A DNA stretch of 64,000 nucleotides from Chitinimonas arctica (GCF_007431345.1 NZ_CP041730.1:2046001-2110000), one strand, 5' to 3'. Positions 1 to 9,407 are shown, numbered from the stretch's first letter. A program made the numbers and translations. Notes: generated by a model from the sequence alone, not told the origin.

Positions 1-183
1 AGCTTCCGTCGCATCGGCCTCCGACTGGGCGACCACCGGCTTGGGTTCGCTACCGACGGTCTTCAAGGCATCCGCCTTGACTTCGCGCGCCTTCCAATCG
101 ATGGGCGCGGGCGGCTCGGCCAGTTTGGTGTAGCCATAGAAGAGCAGATTGGCGATGACCAGCAGAATAAACAGCCACTTCAT
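1..183 (-). CDS. Membrane-anchored protein, N-terminal 61 residues only (possible SPOR-domain protein)
   Basis: The gene runs off the left edge, so only the first 61 codons are visible. They begin MKWLFILLVIANLLFYGY, a single uncleaved-looking N-terminal membrane segment, followed by a Pro/Ala/Glu-rich linker. The start is 3 bases downstream of the coaX stop, so it is the last visible gene of the wrbA-DUF2069-birA-coaX operon. In many betaproteobacteria a small SPOR (peptidoglycan-binding) protein with this kind of anchor follows coaX. That identity is inferred from position, because the diagnostic C-terminal domain lies outside the window. Confidence 0.6.
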   Translation of the reverse strand, partial: MKWLFILLVIANLLFYGYTKLAEPPAPIDWKAREVKADALKTVGSEPKPVVAQSEADATEA

Positions 184-186
184 GGT

Positions 187-933
187 TCAGGGTTCCAATT
201 CGGCAAAGGCGAGCCTGGCCAGGCCGCGCAGCACCAGATTATCAACGGCCACCAGCCGCTCCGCCAGCGTATCGGCCAATAAGGGCGCCAGCCGCGCCGC
301 ATCACCGCCTGACAGCAACACCGTGGCCGGCCTGCCGGTGTGCGCTTCCAGGCGGCGCAACATCGATTCGACCGTGCCGGCGAGCGCCAGCAGCGCACCA
401 TTGACGATGGCCTGGCCGGTCGCGCGGGGAAAAGCGACCGCCTCGCCGTCGGGCAGCCCCAGGTCGGCGGTGCCCTGGGCCAGGGCCGTTCGCATCAGAC
501 CAAAGCCCGGCACGATGACGCCACCGAGGAAGTCGCCCTCGGCGGTCAGCGCATCGACCGTCATGGCGGTCCCTGCCATGACCACGATGGCATCCCCTTG
601 GCAAAGGGCGCGCGCGCCCAACATCGCGGCCCACCGGTCCGCACCCAACTGGCCGGGCTGCAGATAGCCGTTACGCAGTCCCGCCAGCTCCGCGGTGGGC
701 TTTAGCCAGCGGACGGCCGGCGCGACCCGCTCCGCCAATTGTTCGGCAATGGCCGGTCCGGCCACATTGCACCCCAAAACCCGAAGCGGCGCCGGCCAGC
801 CGGCCAAGTCCGCCACCCATGCCGCCAGATCGGTGTAGTACGCCATCCCTTGCGCGATAGGTCCGTCCGGTAGCTGCAAAGCCCACTTGAGCCGGCTATT
901 GCCGGCATCCAGCAACAGGATCGGGGCGTTCAC
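187..933 (-). CDS. coaX: Type III pantothenate kinase
   Basis: CoaX phosphorylates pantothenate, the first committed step of coenzyme A synthesis; it acts in the cytosol. The 248-residue product starts at GTG (933) and shows the ASKHA-type N-terminal phosphate loop LLLDAGNSRLKW, then GADRWAAMLGA and the second phosphate-binding segment VVMAGTAMTVDAL followed by GGVIVPG. These are the hallmark blocks of the type III family. Length is normal. The GTG overlaps the birA stop in a GTGA arrangement, which implies translational coupling. A birA-coaX pair is common in betaproteobacteria. Confidence 0.94.
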   Translation of the reverse strand: MNAPILLLDAGNSRLKWALQLPDGPIAQGMAYYTDLAAWVADLAGWPAPLRVLGCNVAGPAIAEQLAERVAPAVRWLKPTAELAGLRNGYLQPGQLGADRWAAMLGARALCQGDAIVVMAGTAMTVDALTAEGDFLGGVIVPGFGLMRTALAQGTADLGLPDGEAVAFPRATGQAIVNGALLALAGTVESMLRRLEAHTGRPATVLLSGGDAARLAPLLADTLAERLVAVDNLVLRGLARLAFAELEP

Positions 934-1901
934 TGCGCTCTCCGCAGGCTGACTTCGCCGGCATGCACCTGCCGCTCGCCCGCCCGGGTCTGGAAACGCA
1001 AGGCACCATCGTTGGCCACGCCCAGCGCCAGGCCATCGAGCTGTTCGCCATTCGGCATCAGCAAGCGGGCGGGCACGCCCTGCATGGCGTGGCGGCTTTC
1101 CCACTCCGGCAGCAAAGGGGCAAAACCGGTTTGTTCGAAGGCCGGCAGCAGCACGGCCAGTTCCGCCAGCACCGCCGCCAGCAAGCGGTTGCGATCGCCG
1201 CTGTAGCCCAGCAGCGCCAAGGATTCGGCCGGTTGATCCAGACCGAGGCGCACCGACTCGGACAGCCGCATATTGAGGCCGATGCCGATCACCACGCTGG
1301 ATGGCCCATGCGCCTCGCCGGCCAGCTCGATCAGGATCCCGCCCAGCTTGGCGCCGGTAGCGGTCACGATATCGTTCGGCCACTTCAGCAGCGCCTCCGG
1401 CACGCCCAATACGGCCAATGCCCGCGCCACCGCCAGGCCCACCGCCAGACTGAGGCCGGACAAGTCGGCCACGCCCAGATTGAAGCGCCACAGCAACGAG
1501 AACATCAAGGCATCGCCGGGTTCCCCCTGCCAGCGCCGCCCCCGCCTGCCGCGACCGGCATGTTGCCGCTCGGCGGCATAGACTAGGCCGGCCGGGGCGC
1601 CCTGGGTGGCGGCGGCCATCAGCTCGGTGTTGGTGGAACCGATTTCGTCGAATACGCGTAGATCGAAGAAGCGCGCCCGCTCGCCCAGATGGCCGGCCAC
1701 CGTCGCTTCGTCCAGCCAGGCGATCGGCCGCGCCAGCCGGTAGCCGCGTCCCTTGACGGTGTGGACTTCCACGCCCAGCTCGGCGGCCCCCTTCATGGCC
1801 AGCGACACGCTGGCGCGGGATATCCCCAAGGCTTCGGCCAGCTCGGGACCGGGACGGAAGTGTTCGTGATCGAGCAGGCGCAAGCAGACGAAGGGATTCA
1901 T
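930..1901 (-). CDS. birA: Bifunctional biotin-[acetyl-CoA-carboxylase] ligase / biotin operon repressor
   Basis: BirA makes biotinyl-AMP, attaches biotin to the carrier protein of acetyl-CoA carboxylase, and with its N-terminal helix-turn-helix can repress biotin genes. The 323-residue product starts at ATG 1901. It has an N-terminal winged helix (about 1-65, with ISRASVSLAMKG), the ligase core with the biotinyl-AMP loop GRGRRGRRW near residue 117, and KWPNDI, then a C-terminal SH3-like cap. It is thus the long, repressor-capable form. bioA lies 4 kb away in the window, but no BirA operator was recognised. It overlaps coaX by 4 bases and starts 2 bases after the DUF2069 stop. Confidence 0.95.
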   Translation of the reverse strand: MNPFVCLRLLDHEHFRPGPELAEALGISRASVSLAMKGAAELGVEVHTVKGRGYRLARPIAWLDEATVAGHLGERARFFDLRVFDEIGSTNTELMAAATQGAPAGLVYAAERQHAGRGRRGRRWQGEPGDALMFSLLWRFNLGVADLSGLSLAVGLAVARALAVLGVPEALLKWPNDIVTATGAKLGGILIELAGEAHGPSSVVIGIGLNMRLSESVRLGLDQPAESLALLGYSGDRNRLLAAVLAELAVLLPAFEQTGFAPLLPEWESRHAMQGVPARLLMPNGEQLDGLALGVANDGALRFQTRAGERQVHAGEVSLRRAQ

Positions 1902-1903
1902 CG

Positions 1904-2284
1904 TCAGTCCGCCGCTACCCGGGTAAAGCGCGCGAATACCACGGTGCAGACAAATATCCAGACGCTCAAGGCCACTTCCAGCGAGGCCAGGTAGCGTATC
2001 GCGCCATGATCCGCCCACGCGCGCATGACCCCTTCGATAAACCAGGCCAGGATAAACATGCTCAGCCACTGGTACGTATAACGGCGGCCCCGCAGAACCC
2101 CCGCCAGCGGCAATAGCAAGGGCAGCGCCTTGACCCACAGCAGCGAGCCGGGCCGCAGCGGCGCCAGGACGGCCTCCCACAGCAGGCACAGCGCGAACAG
2201 CGCCAGCAGGCCTGCCAAGGTACCGTTGCGGCTTTGCCTGACCAGTTGATCCATCCCCGCCTGGGTAGAAAAGTAGGCCTTCAT
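1904..2284 (-). CDS. DUF2069 family inner-membrane protein
   Basis: This is a 126-residue protein of unknown function with about four hydrophobic segments and a conserved-looking core LSMFILAWFIEGVMRAW. DUF2069 proteins are typically encoded beside wrbA in proteobacteria, and that is so here: its ATG overlaps the wrbA stop by 4 bases (ATGA), and birA follows 2 bases later. It therefore sits inside a tightly packed operon. No catalytic motif is visible. Confidence 0.85.
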   Translation of the reverse strand: MKAYFSTQAGMDQLVRQSRNGTLAGLLALFALCLLWEAVLAPLRPGSLLWVKALPLLLPLAGVLRGRRYTYQWLSMFILAWFIEGVMRAWADHGAIRYLASLEVALSVWIFVCTVVFARFTRVAAD

Positions 2285-2880
2285 AGCGGCCTCGCCAGTT
2301 GCAGTGCCGTCACCGCCAGGCGCTTGCCCAGGGCGATCGCCAGCGCTTTTTCATGCGCATCGATGGGGCGGCGCCCGTCCGCACCGGCGACGTGGCTGGC
2401 GCCGTAAGGGGTACCGCCGCCTTCGGTCAGGGTCAGCCCTGCTTCGCTGTAGGGTATGCCGACCAGGGTCATGCCGTGGTGCAGCAAGGGCAGCATCATG
2501 GTGAGTAGGGTGGCTTCATTGCCGCCATGCGGGCTGGCGGTACTGGTGAATACCGCCGCCGGCTTCCCGACCAGGGTACCCGCCAGCCAATCGGCACTGC
2601 TGCCGTCAAGAAAATACTTGAGCGGCGCCGCCATATTGCCGAAGCGGGTAGGACTGCCCAGCGCCAGGCCGATGCATTCCTTGAAGTCGCTCAGTTCGGC
2701 ATAGGGTGCGCCCTCGTCCGGGATGGCGGGCGCGGTGGCTTCCGCCACGGTCGATACCGCCGGCACGGTACGCAGGCGGGCTTGGCAGCCGGGCACGGAT
2801 TCGATTCCGCGCGCAAGCATCTGTGCCAGCTGCCGGGTGGCGCCATGGCGTGAATAATAGAGGACTAGCAAGTCGGCCAT
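2281..2880 (-). CDS. wrbA: WrbA-type NAD(P)H:quinone oxidoreductase
   Basis: WrbA is a flavodoxin-like FMN protein that reduces quinones by two electrons using NAD(P)H. The 199-residue product begins MADLLVLYYSRHGATRQLA, the FMN phosphate loop, and later shows GSPTRFGNMAAPLKYFLDG and FTSTASPHGGNEATLL, both diagnostic of WrbA. Length is as expected. It is the first gene of the minus-strand operon running to coaX. A 74-base gap separates it from the divergent yihY and must hold both promoters. Confidence 0.93.
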   Translation of the reverse strand: MADLLVLYYSRHGATRQLAQMLARGIESVPGCQARLRTVPAVSTVAEATAPAIPDEGAPYAELSDFKECIGLALGSPTRFGNMAAPLKYFLDGSSADWLAGTLVGKPAAVFTSTASPHGGNEATLLTMMLPLLHHGMTLVGIPYSEAGLTLTEGGGTPYGASHVAGADGRRPIDAHEKALAIALGKRLAVTALQLARPL

Positions 2881-2954
2881 CGGACGGGCTCGTGGATGAG
2901 GGTGCGCTATTATAGGGCCTTGCCCACTCCGGCTTAAGCCGTACGCACCATTCG

Positions 2955-4223
2955 ATGCCTTCTCTCTCGGATTATCGCCGCAACGTCATCAGCCGCCTGC
3001 CCGCGCCGCTGGATTTCGCCCTATTCGTCGTGCGCCGGCTGCGCGACGACCGCTGCCTGGATGCGGCCGGCAGCCTGACCTTCACCACCTTGCTGGCCTT
3101 GGTGCCTTTCCTGACCATTGCGCTGATGGTGGTATCGGCCTTTCCGATGTTCGAGGACTTCTCCAGCAGCTTCAAGCTCTTCCTGCTGAGCAACCTGGTC
3201 CCGGACTCGGCCAGCCGTGTCATCACCGTCTATATGCGGCAGTTCACCGAGAACACCGGCAAGCTGACCACCCTGGGGATGGCCTCGCTCGGCATCACGG
3301 CGCTGGCCATGATGAGCACCATGGACCGCACATTCAACCGCATCTGGCGCATCCACCGGCAACGGCCCTGGATGATCAAGATGCTGACCTACTGGAGCGT
3401 GCTGACCCTGGGTCCGCTGTTGCTGGGCCTGGCCCTGACCTTGACCAGCTGGTTGGCCGACAGCGCCGGCAACGGCGCCTTGGCGGTGGTATTGAGCGGC
3501 AGCGGCATCCTGCTGGCGCTCGCCGGCTTCACCTTGTTGTACCGGGTGGTGCCCAACTGCCCGGTGCCGAATTCGCACGCCCTGATCGCCGCGACCTTCA
3601 GCACCCTGGCTTTGACCCTGCTGAAAGGCTTGTTCGGCCTTTATGTGAAGAAATTCGCCACTTTCAAGCTGATCTACGGCGCCTTTGCCAGCTTTCCCAT
3701 CTTCCTGCTGTGGCTCTACCTGATGTGGCTGGTGGTGCTGGCCGGCGCCGTGCTGACCGCCAGCCTCTCCTACTGGCATGGCGAAGCCTGGCGCCGGCGG
3801 GTCCACCCCGGCCAGCGCCTGTATGACGCCGTGCGCCTGCTGCTGAAACTGGATGATGCCCGCCGCGAGGGCGCCACGCTCTCGCTGGGCAAGCTGCGCA
3901 ACACGCTGGCGCTGGGACAGGACGAACTGCATGAATTGCTGGAACGGCTATCGCAGCGCGGCTGGACGCAGCCCACCCGCAGCAATGGCTGGCTGCTGGC
4001 TACCGCGCTGGAACGCATCACCTTGCGCGAGCTCTATCACCTGCTGGTCACCCGCCCGGTGGCGCCACCACGGGCGATCGACGGCTTGCACCATATCCTG
4101 AACGAGCGTTTCGGCCAGATCGACGCCAGTCTGGACATCAGTCTGGCGGACCTGGCCCGCCAGTTGCGGCATGCGGACGCTACCGAGGAAAAACCGCCGG
4201 GCCAGGGTGCCGTGAGGAATTAA
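2955..4223 (+). CDS. yihY: YihY/BrkB family inner-membrane protein with C-terminal cytosolic extension
   Basis: The product has 422 residues. Residues about 30-280 hold six hydrophobic segments and the family signature LTFTTLLALVPFLTIAL near the start and PIFLLWLYLMWLVVLAGA near the end. The function of YihY is not settled; the older RNase BN assignment is wrong. Residues about 285-410 are an extra soluble part (LSLGKLRNTLALGQDELHEL, then LERLSQRGW) that reads like a winged-helix fold. The short Escherichia coli form lacks this part; long forms occur in betaproteobacteria. The gene is divergent from wrbA, and its stop overlaps the end of the convergent downstream gene by 4 bases. Confidence 0.9.
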   Translation: MPSLSDYRRNVISRLPAPLDFALFVVRRLRDDRCLDAAGSLTFTTLLALVPFLTIALMVVSAFPMFEDFSSSFKLFLLSNLVPDSASRVITVYMRQFTENTGKLTTLGMASLGITALAMMSTMDRTFNRIWRIHRQRPWMIKMLTYWSVLTLGPLLLGLALTLTSWLADSAGNGALAVVLSGSGILLALAGFTLLYRVVPNCPVPNSHALIAATFSTLALTLLKGLFGLYVKKFATFKLIYGAFASFPIFLLWLYLMWLVVLAGAVLTASLSYWHGEAWRRRVHPGQRLYDAVRLLLKLDDARREGATLSLGKLRNTLALGQDELHELLERLSQRGWTQPTRSNGWLLATALERITLRELYHLLVTRPVAPPRAIDGLHHILNERFGQIDASLDISLADLARQLRHADATEEKPPGQGAVRN

Positions 4224-5797
4224 CTGTTTACGTATTCAAACAGTTCAAACCCCACCGCCTGCTCATGCAGGCGTACCGAGCGCACCATGCGTTCGCCGTG
4301 ATCGGTGTAGATCGCCAGTTCGCGCATGGGAGAAAAGCTGCCGCGCGGCGCCACGATCAGCGGCGGCTGCTTGAGCGCGGAGACTTCGGGCAGGATCACG
4401 CAGGGTTGGAAACTGGCGCCGGCATGGGAGATCGTGGGCCGGAGCATGGCCGGCTCGCCCTTGGGCGCCAGCACCTGCACACCGATCTCGACGGCTTCGC
4501 CATCGTCCGGCGCCTGCAGCCAGCGCACGCAAGCCACCATCCATTCATCGCCCGGCTTGGCACGCAAGCCGACCATATCACCCACCCGGTAGACGCAATT
4601 CTGCGGTACCGGCTCCATCCGCAGCGCAAAACCGCCAGGGCTTTCGTTGATGACCAGCCAATCGTCGGCCGGGCTATAGCCGGCGCCGGATACGCTCAGC
4701 GGCCCCTCGCCGTCGACCACCACCGTATCGTCCAGCACCACCGGTTGCAGCAAGGGCTTGCCATCGTTCAGATAGAAGGCGGTCATGCGCAGGCCCACCA
4801 CCATATTGACGCGCGTGTTGGCCCGTATACGCTGGAAGACGCGCTTGGGGGTGATGCTCCACTGCCGGGTAACCCGCCGCAGTAAATCTATCCAGGCCTG
4901 CGCCTTGGACCGGTCGCTGGCGCCCGGCAGCTTCTGTTCGACCGAGTGCAGGGCTTTGTGCAGGTGTTTAGCCATCTCCATGGTATCGAGCAGGATGGCG
5001 CTGCTGGGTTCGACATCCAGCGGGCGTTGGCCCAGAAAAGCCGGCGCTACGTCGGCGTCCAGCCGCACCAGGAAGAATCCGGCCGGATTGGGGGTGTTGC
5101 CCAAAGGCTGGAACAGCGCCGCCGCGCCATAGTTCTTGATCAGGTCCTGGATCTTGTCGTGCTCGACCGGGTGATAGCGATAAGGATCGGCCAGCGACAA
5201 CAGCAGAATCTGCTTGTAGTAGCCGCCTATGGTCTTGATCGGATGGTCCACCCCTTCCGGCAGGTCGATCTGCTTATGCTGGATCGCATAGCGGAACAGC
5301 GTGTGCGCCTCCTGCCAGACGCCGGCGGGTATTTGCGCGTAGCTCTTGCAACATACCCACATCAGCTTCTGATAGGTGATCAGCAGCTTCTGGATCAGTT
5401 CGGGAATATGCCGGTTGCCCAGGCTGAAGCGGGCGTTGAGCCGTTCCGACAGGACCAGCTTGTAGCCATTGGCCAGTTCCAATTGCAGATTGCGCGCCAG
5501 CGCCATGGATTGCTTGTTCTTTTCCTTGGCCGGCACCGCCGCCGAGGTATAGGCCGCCTCCAAGGGCGCATCCAGCATATCGACGGCCAGCTGGTAATGC
5601 TCCAGCAGCTTGAGGCGGACATCCGCATCGAGCTTGATGCGGTTGAGCGTGGTCAGCGCGTCGAAAATCGCTCGCGCGCTTTCCATCAGATTGCCGGGCG
5701 GCAGTGAAATCAACCAGGCACGCAAGGCTTTCGGGTTGGTTTCGACACTGAGCGAATAGCCGGTAATCGGTTCCGGGAGGTTGAGAACGAGCGACAT
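4220..5797 (-). CDS. Large protein with C-terminal PilZ-like c-di-GMP-binding motifs
   Basis: The 525-residue cytosolic-looking protein has an all-helical N-terminal part (about 1-310) that I do not recognise. Its C-terminal region contains the PilZ signature in order: RxxxR as RANTR (325-329) and [D/N]xSxxG as NESPGG (384-389). The spacing is longer than in minimal PilZ domains, implying an insertion. PilZ domains bind cyclic di-GMP, so a c-di-GMP effector role is plausible but inferred. The start at ATG 5797 is chosen because an upstream GTG at 5845 lacks a ribosome-binding site. It lies 77 bases after bioA on the same strand and ends convergent with yihY. Confidence 0.6.
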   Translation of the reverse strand: MSLVLNLPEPITGYSLSVETNPKALRAWLISLPPGNLMESARAIFDALTTLNRIKLDADVRLKLLEHYQLAVDMLDAPLEAAYTSAAVPAKEKNKQSMALARNLQLELANGYKLVLSERLNARFSLGNRHIPELIQKLLITYQKLMWVCCKSYAQIPAGVWQEAHTLFRYAIQHKQIDLPEGVDHPIKTIGGYYKQILLLSLADPYRYHPVEHDKIQDLIKNYGAAALFQPLGNTPNPAGFFLVRLDADVAPAFLGQRPLDVEPSSAILLDTMEMAKHLHKALHSVEQKLPGASDRSKAQAWIDLLRRVTRQWSITPKRVFQRIRANTRVNMVVGLRMTAFYLNDGKPLLQPVVLDDTVVVDGEGPLSVSGAGYSPADDWLVINESPGGFALRMEPVPQNCVYRVGDMVGLRAKPGDEWMVACVRWLQAPDDGEAVEIGVQVLAPKGEPAMLRPTISHAGASFQPCVILPEVSALKQPPLIVAPRGSFSPMRELAIYTDHGERMVRSVRLHEQAVGFELFEYVNS

Positions 5798-5874
5798 GTG
5801 CTTTCGCGTGCTTGGCTGTGATTTTTGTATAGGCGATATTCGCACCCGCTGCGACCATCGCCTCCCGCTCGCCG

Positions 5875-7200
5875 CTACGCGACTCCCTCATCCAGCAAGG
5901 CGCGCAGCGTCGCGAATACCTGTTGCAGTTCCTCCACGCTGATGACGTACGGCGGCATCAGGTAGACCGTATTGTTCACCGGCCGAAGCAGCAGCCCCTT
6001 GGCCAGCGCCGCGCTGAAGAAGCGGCTGGAAAACCCTGCCGCCGCCTCCTTCACCTCGAACGCCCAGATCATGCCCAGCTGACGGGCGTCCGCTACCCGG
6101 GGATGGGCGGCAAGCAGGGCGAAGTCGGCTGCGACGGCCTCCACCTTGGCGCGATTGCCCGCCAATACCTTGTCGTCGCGGAAAATCGCCAGCACCTCCA
6201 GCGCCGCCCGGCAAGCCAGGGCGTTGCCGGTATAGCTGTGGGAATGCAGGAAACCCCGCGTTACGTCTTCATCATAGAAGGCCGCATAGATTTCGTCGCT
6301 GCTGAGCACCACCGACAAGGGCAGATAGCCGCCGGTAATGCCTTTGGACAGGCAGATAAAGTCCGGCCGGATACCGGCCTGCTCGCAGGCGAACATGCTA
6401 CCGGTGCGGCCGAAGCCCATGGCGATCTCGTCGGCGATCAGGTGTACGCCATACTGGTCGCAAAGGGCGCGGGCCCGCCGTAGATAGGCCGGGTGGTACA
6501 TGGCCATGCCGGCGGCGCCCTGGCATAAGGGCTCGACGATCAAGGCCGCCAGCTGCGGCGCGCGCGCCTGGAACAGCCGCTCGATATCCTCGGCTGCCCG
6601 CAGGGCATAGGCCTCGGCCCCCTCGCCCGCCGCCGCCAGGCGCCAGTCCGGCGAGCACACCCGATGGCTGGCCCGCAGCAGCGGCGCGTAGGTGGCACTG
6701 AACAGCGGCACATCGGTCACCGCCAAGGCACCCAAGGTCTCGCCGTGGTAACTATTTTGCAGGCTGACGAATTCGGTCTTGCCGGTCTGGCCGTGATTGC
6801 GCCAATAGTGATAGCTCATCTTGAGGGCGATCTCGGTGGCGCTGGCGCCATCCGAACCGTAAAAAGCATGCCCCAGCCCGGTCAATTCACCCAATTGCTC
6901 GGACAGTTCCACCACCGGCTGCTGGGTAAAACCGGCCAGGATGACATGCTCCAGCCGGTTCAACTGATCGGCGATGGCCGCGTTCATGCGCGGATTGGCG
7001 TGACCGAACAGGTTCACCCACCAGCTGCTGACGCCATCCAGATAACGCTTGCCCTCGAAATCGATCAGCCAGACACCCTCGCCCCGCGCGATCGGCACGA
7101 TGGGCAGGGTTTCATGCCGCTTCATCTGGGTACAGGGATGCCATACCGCCCGCCGGCTACGTGCCAGCCACTCCTGATTCGCTTGCTCGCTCATGCTCAT
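5875..7200 (-). CDS. bioA: Adenosylmethionine-8-amino-7-oxononanoate aminotransferase
   Basis: BioA is a PLP enzyme that converts KAPA to 7,8-diaminopelargonate using S-adenosylmethionine as amino donor, in biotin synthesis. The 441-residue product shows WHPCTQM and DGVSSWWVNLFGH at the N-terminus, FYGSDGASATEIALKM, HLIADEIAMGFGRTG (PLP-contacting Asp), and the Schiff-base lysine in LSKGITGGYLPL near residue 280. HSYTGNALACRAA also fits class III aminotransferases and BioA. An AAGGAG site precedes the ATG at 7200. No other bio synthesis gene is in the window. Confidence 0.95.
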   Translation of the reverse strand: MSMSEQANQEWLARSRRAVWHPCTQMKRHETLPIVPIARGEGVWLIDFEGKRYLDGVSSWWVNLFGHANPRMNAAIADQLNRLEHVILAGFTQQPVVELSEQLGELTGLGHAFYGSDGASATEIALKMSYHYWRNHGQTGKTEFVSLQNSYHGETLGALAVTDVPLFSATYAPLLRASHRVCSPDWRLAAAGEGAEAYALRAAEDIERLFQARAPQLAALIVEPLCQGAAGMAMYHPAYLRRARALCDQYGVHLIADEIAMGFGRTGSMFACEQAGIRPDFICLSKGITGGYLPLSVVLSSDEIYAAFYDEDVTRGFLHSHSYTGNALACRAALEVLAIFRDDKVLAGNRAKVEAVAADFALLAAHPRVADARQLGMIWAFEVKEAAAGFSSRFFSAALAKGLLLRPVNNTVYLMPPYVISVEELQQVFATLRALLDEGVA

Positions 7201-7265
7201 CCGTTCGCGCTCCTTGTGCCAGGCGTTTATGCTGGGCGCTTTGCAATAAAGGAGGAGATCATACG

Positions 7266-7652
7266 ATGAAGCAAGCCAGCTTGTTTATCGCCGCAATCGG
7301 CGGCTTCACCGGCGTTGCCTTGGGCGCATTCGGCGCGCATGGCCTGAAAAACAGCCTCGCCCCGGCGCAACTGGCGGTTTTCCAGACCGGCGTGCAATAC
7401 CAGCTGCTGCATAGCCTGGCGCTGCTGGGGCTGGCCGTGTTGCTACGCCAGCATGACAGCAGCCTGTTCCGCTGGACGGGCCGCTGCTTTGTCGTCGGGA
7501 CGGTTTTGTTCTCAGGCAGCCTCTATCTACTGGCCCTGAGCGGCATCCGCCCCTTGGGCATGATCACCCCGCTGGGCGGCGTGGCCCTGCTGGCCGGCTG
7601 GTTTTGCCTGGCGCTGGGGGCTTGGCGGGAAGGTCATGCGCCGGCGGCCTGA
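7266..7652 (+). CDS. DUF423 family membrane protein
   Basis: This is a 128-residue integral membrane protein with four hydrophobic segments. It has the family pattern GVALGAFGAHGLKNSL at the N-terminus and YQLLHSLALLGLAVL, then PLGMITPLGGVALLAGW. The molecular function is unknown. The ATG at 7266 follows a clear AGGAGG. It is divergent from bioA across 65 bases and converges on the sensor kinase gene 12 bases away. Confidence 0.88.
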   Translation: MKQASLFIAAIGGFTGVALGAFGAHGLKNSLAPAQLAVFQTGVQYQLLHSLALLGLAVLLRQHDSSLFRWTGRCFVVGTVLFSGSLYLLALSGIRPLGMITPLGGVALLAGWFCLALGAWREGHAPAA

Positions 7653-7664
7653 CCGGCACGGCAG

Positions 7665-9407
7665 CTAAACCGTAGGCAGGGCGAAATAGAATACGGCGCC
7701 TTCACCCACCCACCCTTCCGCCCAGACCCGCCCGCCGTGTCGGCTGACGATGCGCTGGACATTGGCGAGGCCCACGCCGCTGCCGGGGAACTCCTCCTGG
7801 CTGTGCAGGCGCTGGAAAACGCCGAACAGGCGGTTGCTGTAGTGCATATCGAATCCGGCGCCGTTGTCGCGTATCCGATAGATGTTTTCGCCGTTTTCCG
7901 CCGTGCTGTCGATGACGATCCTGGGATGGTCCTTGCGGCTGGAATACTTCATGGCATTGCCGATCAGGTTGGCCCAGACCTGGCGGATCAAGGTCCGATC
8001 ACCCCAGGCCTTCGGCAGCTCCGCCAGCTCGAAGACGATCTCACGCTCGCCGTTGGCGGCCTGCAGGCTGTCGAAGACCTCTTGTGCCTGGGCAGTCATA
8101 TCGACGCGGGAGGCATTGATGGGGGAATTGCCCATGCGGGAGAACGCCAGCAACTCCTGGATCAGCTGGCGCATGGTCGTACTATTCTCGCGCACCACGC
8201 TCAGCAGGCGCTTGTCCTCGGGCTCCAGGCGCGCATCGGCCCGCCGGGCCAGCATGCCGGCAAAGCCGTCGATGGCCCGCAAGGGCGCCTGCAGGTCATG
8301 CGAGACCGAATAGCTGAAGCTTTCCAGCTCCTTGTTGGCCGCCTCCAGCTGGCTGGCCCGCAGTGCCAGATTGGCCACCAGGCGGACCCGTTCCAGCGCG
8401 ATGGCCACCTCATTGGCAATCGCCTTGAAGACCTTCAAATCCTCATCGTCCGCCGGCTGGGTGGTATCAATCAGGATATTGACCACCCCCAGGCAATGCT
8501 CGCCGATCAGCAAAGGCACGCTGGCATGGTTGAAGCGCGCCGTTCCGATAAGCTGCTCACACACCCGCAGGGCGACCTCCACGCCCGCCTCGCCCGGCTT
8601 TGGCGACATCTGGCAAAGCTTATGGCCGGCTTCCAGCAGCTCGGTGGGCAGCCCGGCCGGCAGATTGCAATCGCCGCCATAACGCCAGCCGGCCGGGCCA
8701 TCGTTCAGATAGATCCAGCCGGCCCGGAAGCAAGCCAGCTCCATGATGCCCTGCAAGGCGTTTTCGCATACTTCCGCTTCGGTCAGGGCATGCATCAGGC
8801 TTTCCGCCACCCGGTACAAGACCCGCAACATCTGGTTGGAACGGGCCAGGGCCTGCTGCTGCTGTTGCAGCTCATCGTTCATATGCATGGCTTCCTCATA
8901 GGTGGAAACCAATAGATCGACGATCTGCTCCCGTTCGGCGGTAATAAAGTGGCGCTTGCCCTCCAGATAGAGTTCGGCACCGATCTGCACCTTGCTGGAT
9001 TTGCGCAGATTGCGGTTGAGCAAGATGTAGTTGATGCGCGAAATCAGCATGGCCGGGTCATACGGTTTACGCAGGAAGTTGTCCGCCCCGCACTCCAGGC
9101 TGCGGGCGATATCCTGCAAGCCGGCCAGCGAGGTGACGATCACCACCGGGGTTTCCTTCAGTTCCGGATCCGCCTTGATGGCGGTGCACAGCTGGTAACC
9201 GTCCATTTCCGGCATGACCACATCGGTGATGACCAGCGTGGGGCGGTGGGCGGTGGCCAGTGCCAGCGCATCCTTGCCATTGCCGGCCAGCAACACCACG
9301 AACTCGTGCGCTTCCAGCAGGAAACGCAGCTGCTCGGCCTGGGTAGGGCTATCTTCGGCGATCAGGATCGTTACGCCCTGAAACAGATTGGTTGCCTGGC
9401 TTGCCAT
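7665..9407 (-). CDS. REC-GAF-histidine kinase, likely output of the chemosensory operon
   Basis: The 580-residue protein has an N-terminal receiver (about 12-130, phosphoacceptor Asp62 in LVITDVVMPEMDG), a coiled linker (QQQQQALARS), a GAF domain (about 200-355), and a C-terminal kinase. The kinase has H-box FSYSVSHDLQAPLRAIDGF and ATPase boxes WANLIGNAMKYS and GSGVGLANVQRIV. The kinase resembles the phytochrome-type HisKA class. ATG 9407 is chosen because GGAGG lies just upstream; the TTG at 9419 would overlap that site. As last gene of the chemosensory operon it occupies the position held by the diguanylate cyclase wspR in Wsp systems, so CheA probably phosphorylates its receiver. Its own partner is not evident. 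Confidence 0.88.
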   Translation of the reverse strand: MASQATNLFQGVTILIAEDSPTQAEQLRFLLEAHEFVVLLAGNGKDALALATAHRPTLVITDVVMPEMDGYQLCTAIKADPELKETPVVIVTSLAGLQDIARSLECGADNFLRKPYDPAMLISRINYILLNRNLRKSSKVQIGAELYLEGKRHFITAEREQIVDLLVSTYEEAMHMNDELQQQQQALARSNQMLRVLYRVAESLMHALTEAEVCENALQGIMELACFRAGWIYLNDGPAGWRYGGDCNLPAGLPTELLEAGHKLCQMSPKPGEAGVEVALRVCEQLIGTARFNHASVPLLIGEHCLGVVNILIDTTQPADDEDLKVFKAIANEVAIALERVRLVANLALRASQLEAANKELESFSYSVSHDLQAPLRAIDGFAGMLARRADARLEPEDKRLLSVVRENSTTMRQLIQELLAFSRMGNSPINASRVDMTAQAQEVFDSLQAANGEREIVFELAELPKAWGDRTLIRQVWANLIGNAMKYSSRKDHPRIVIDSTAENGENIYRIRDNGAGFDMHYSNRLFGVFQRLHSQEEFPGSGVGLANVQRIVSRHGGRVWAEGWVGEGAVFYFALPTV

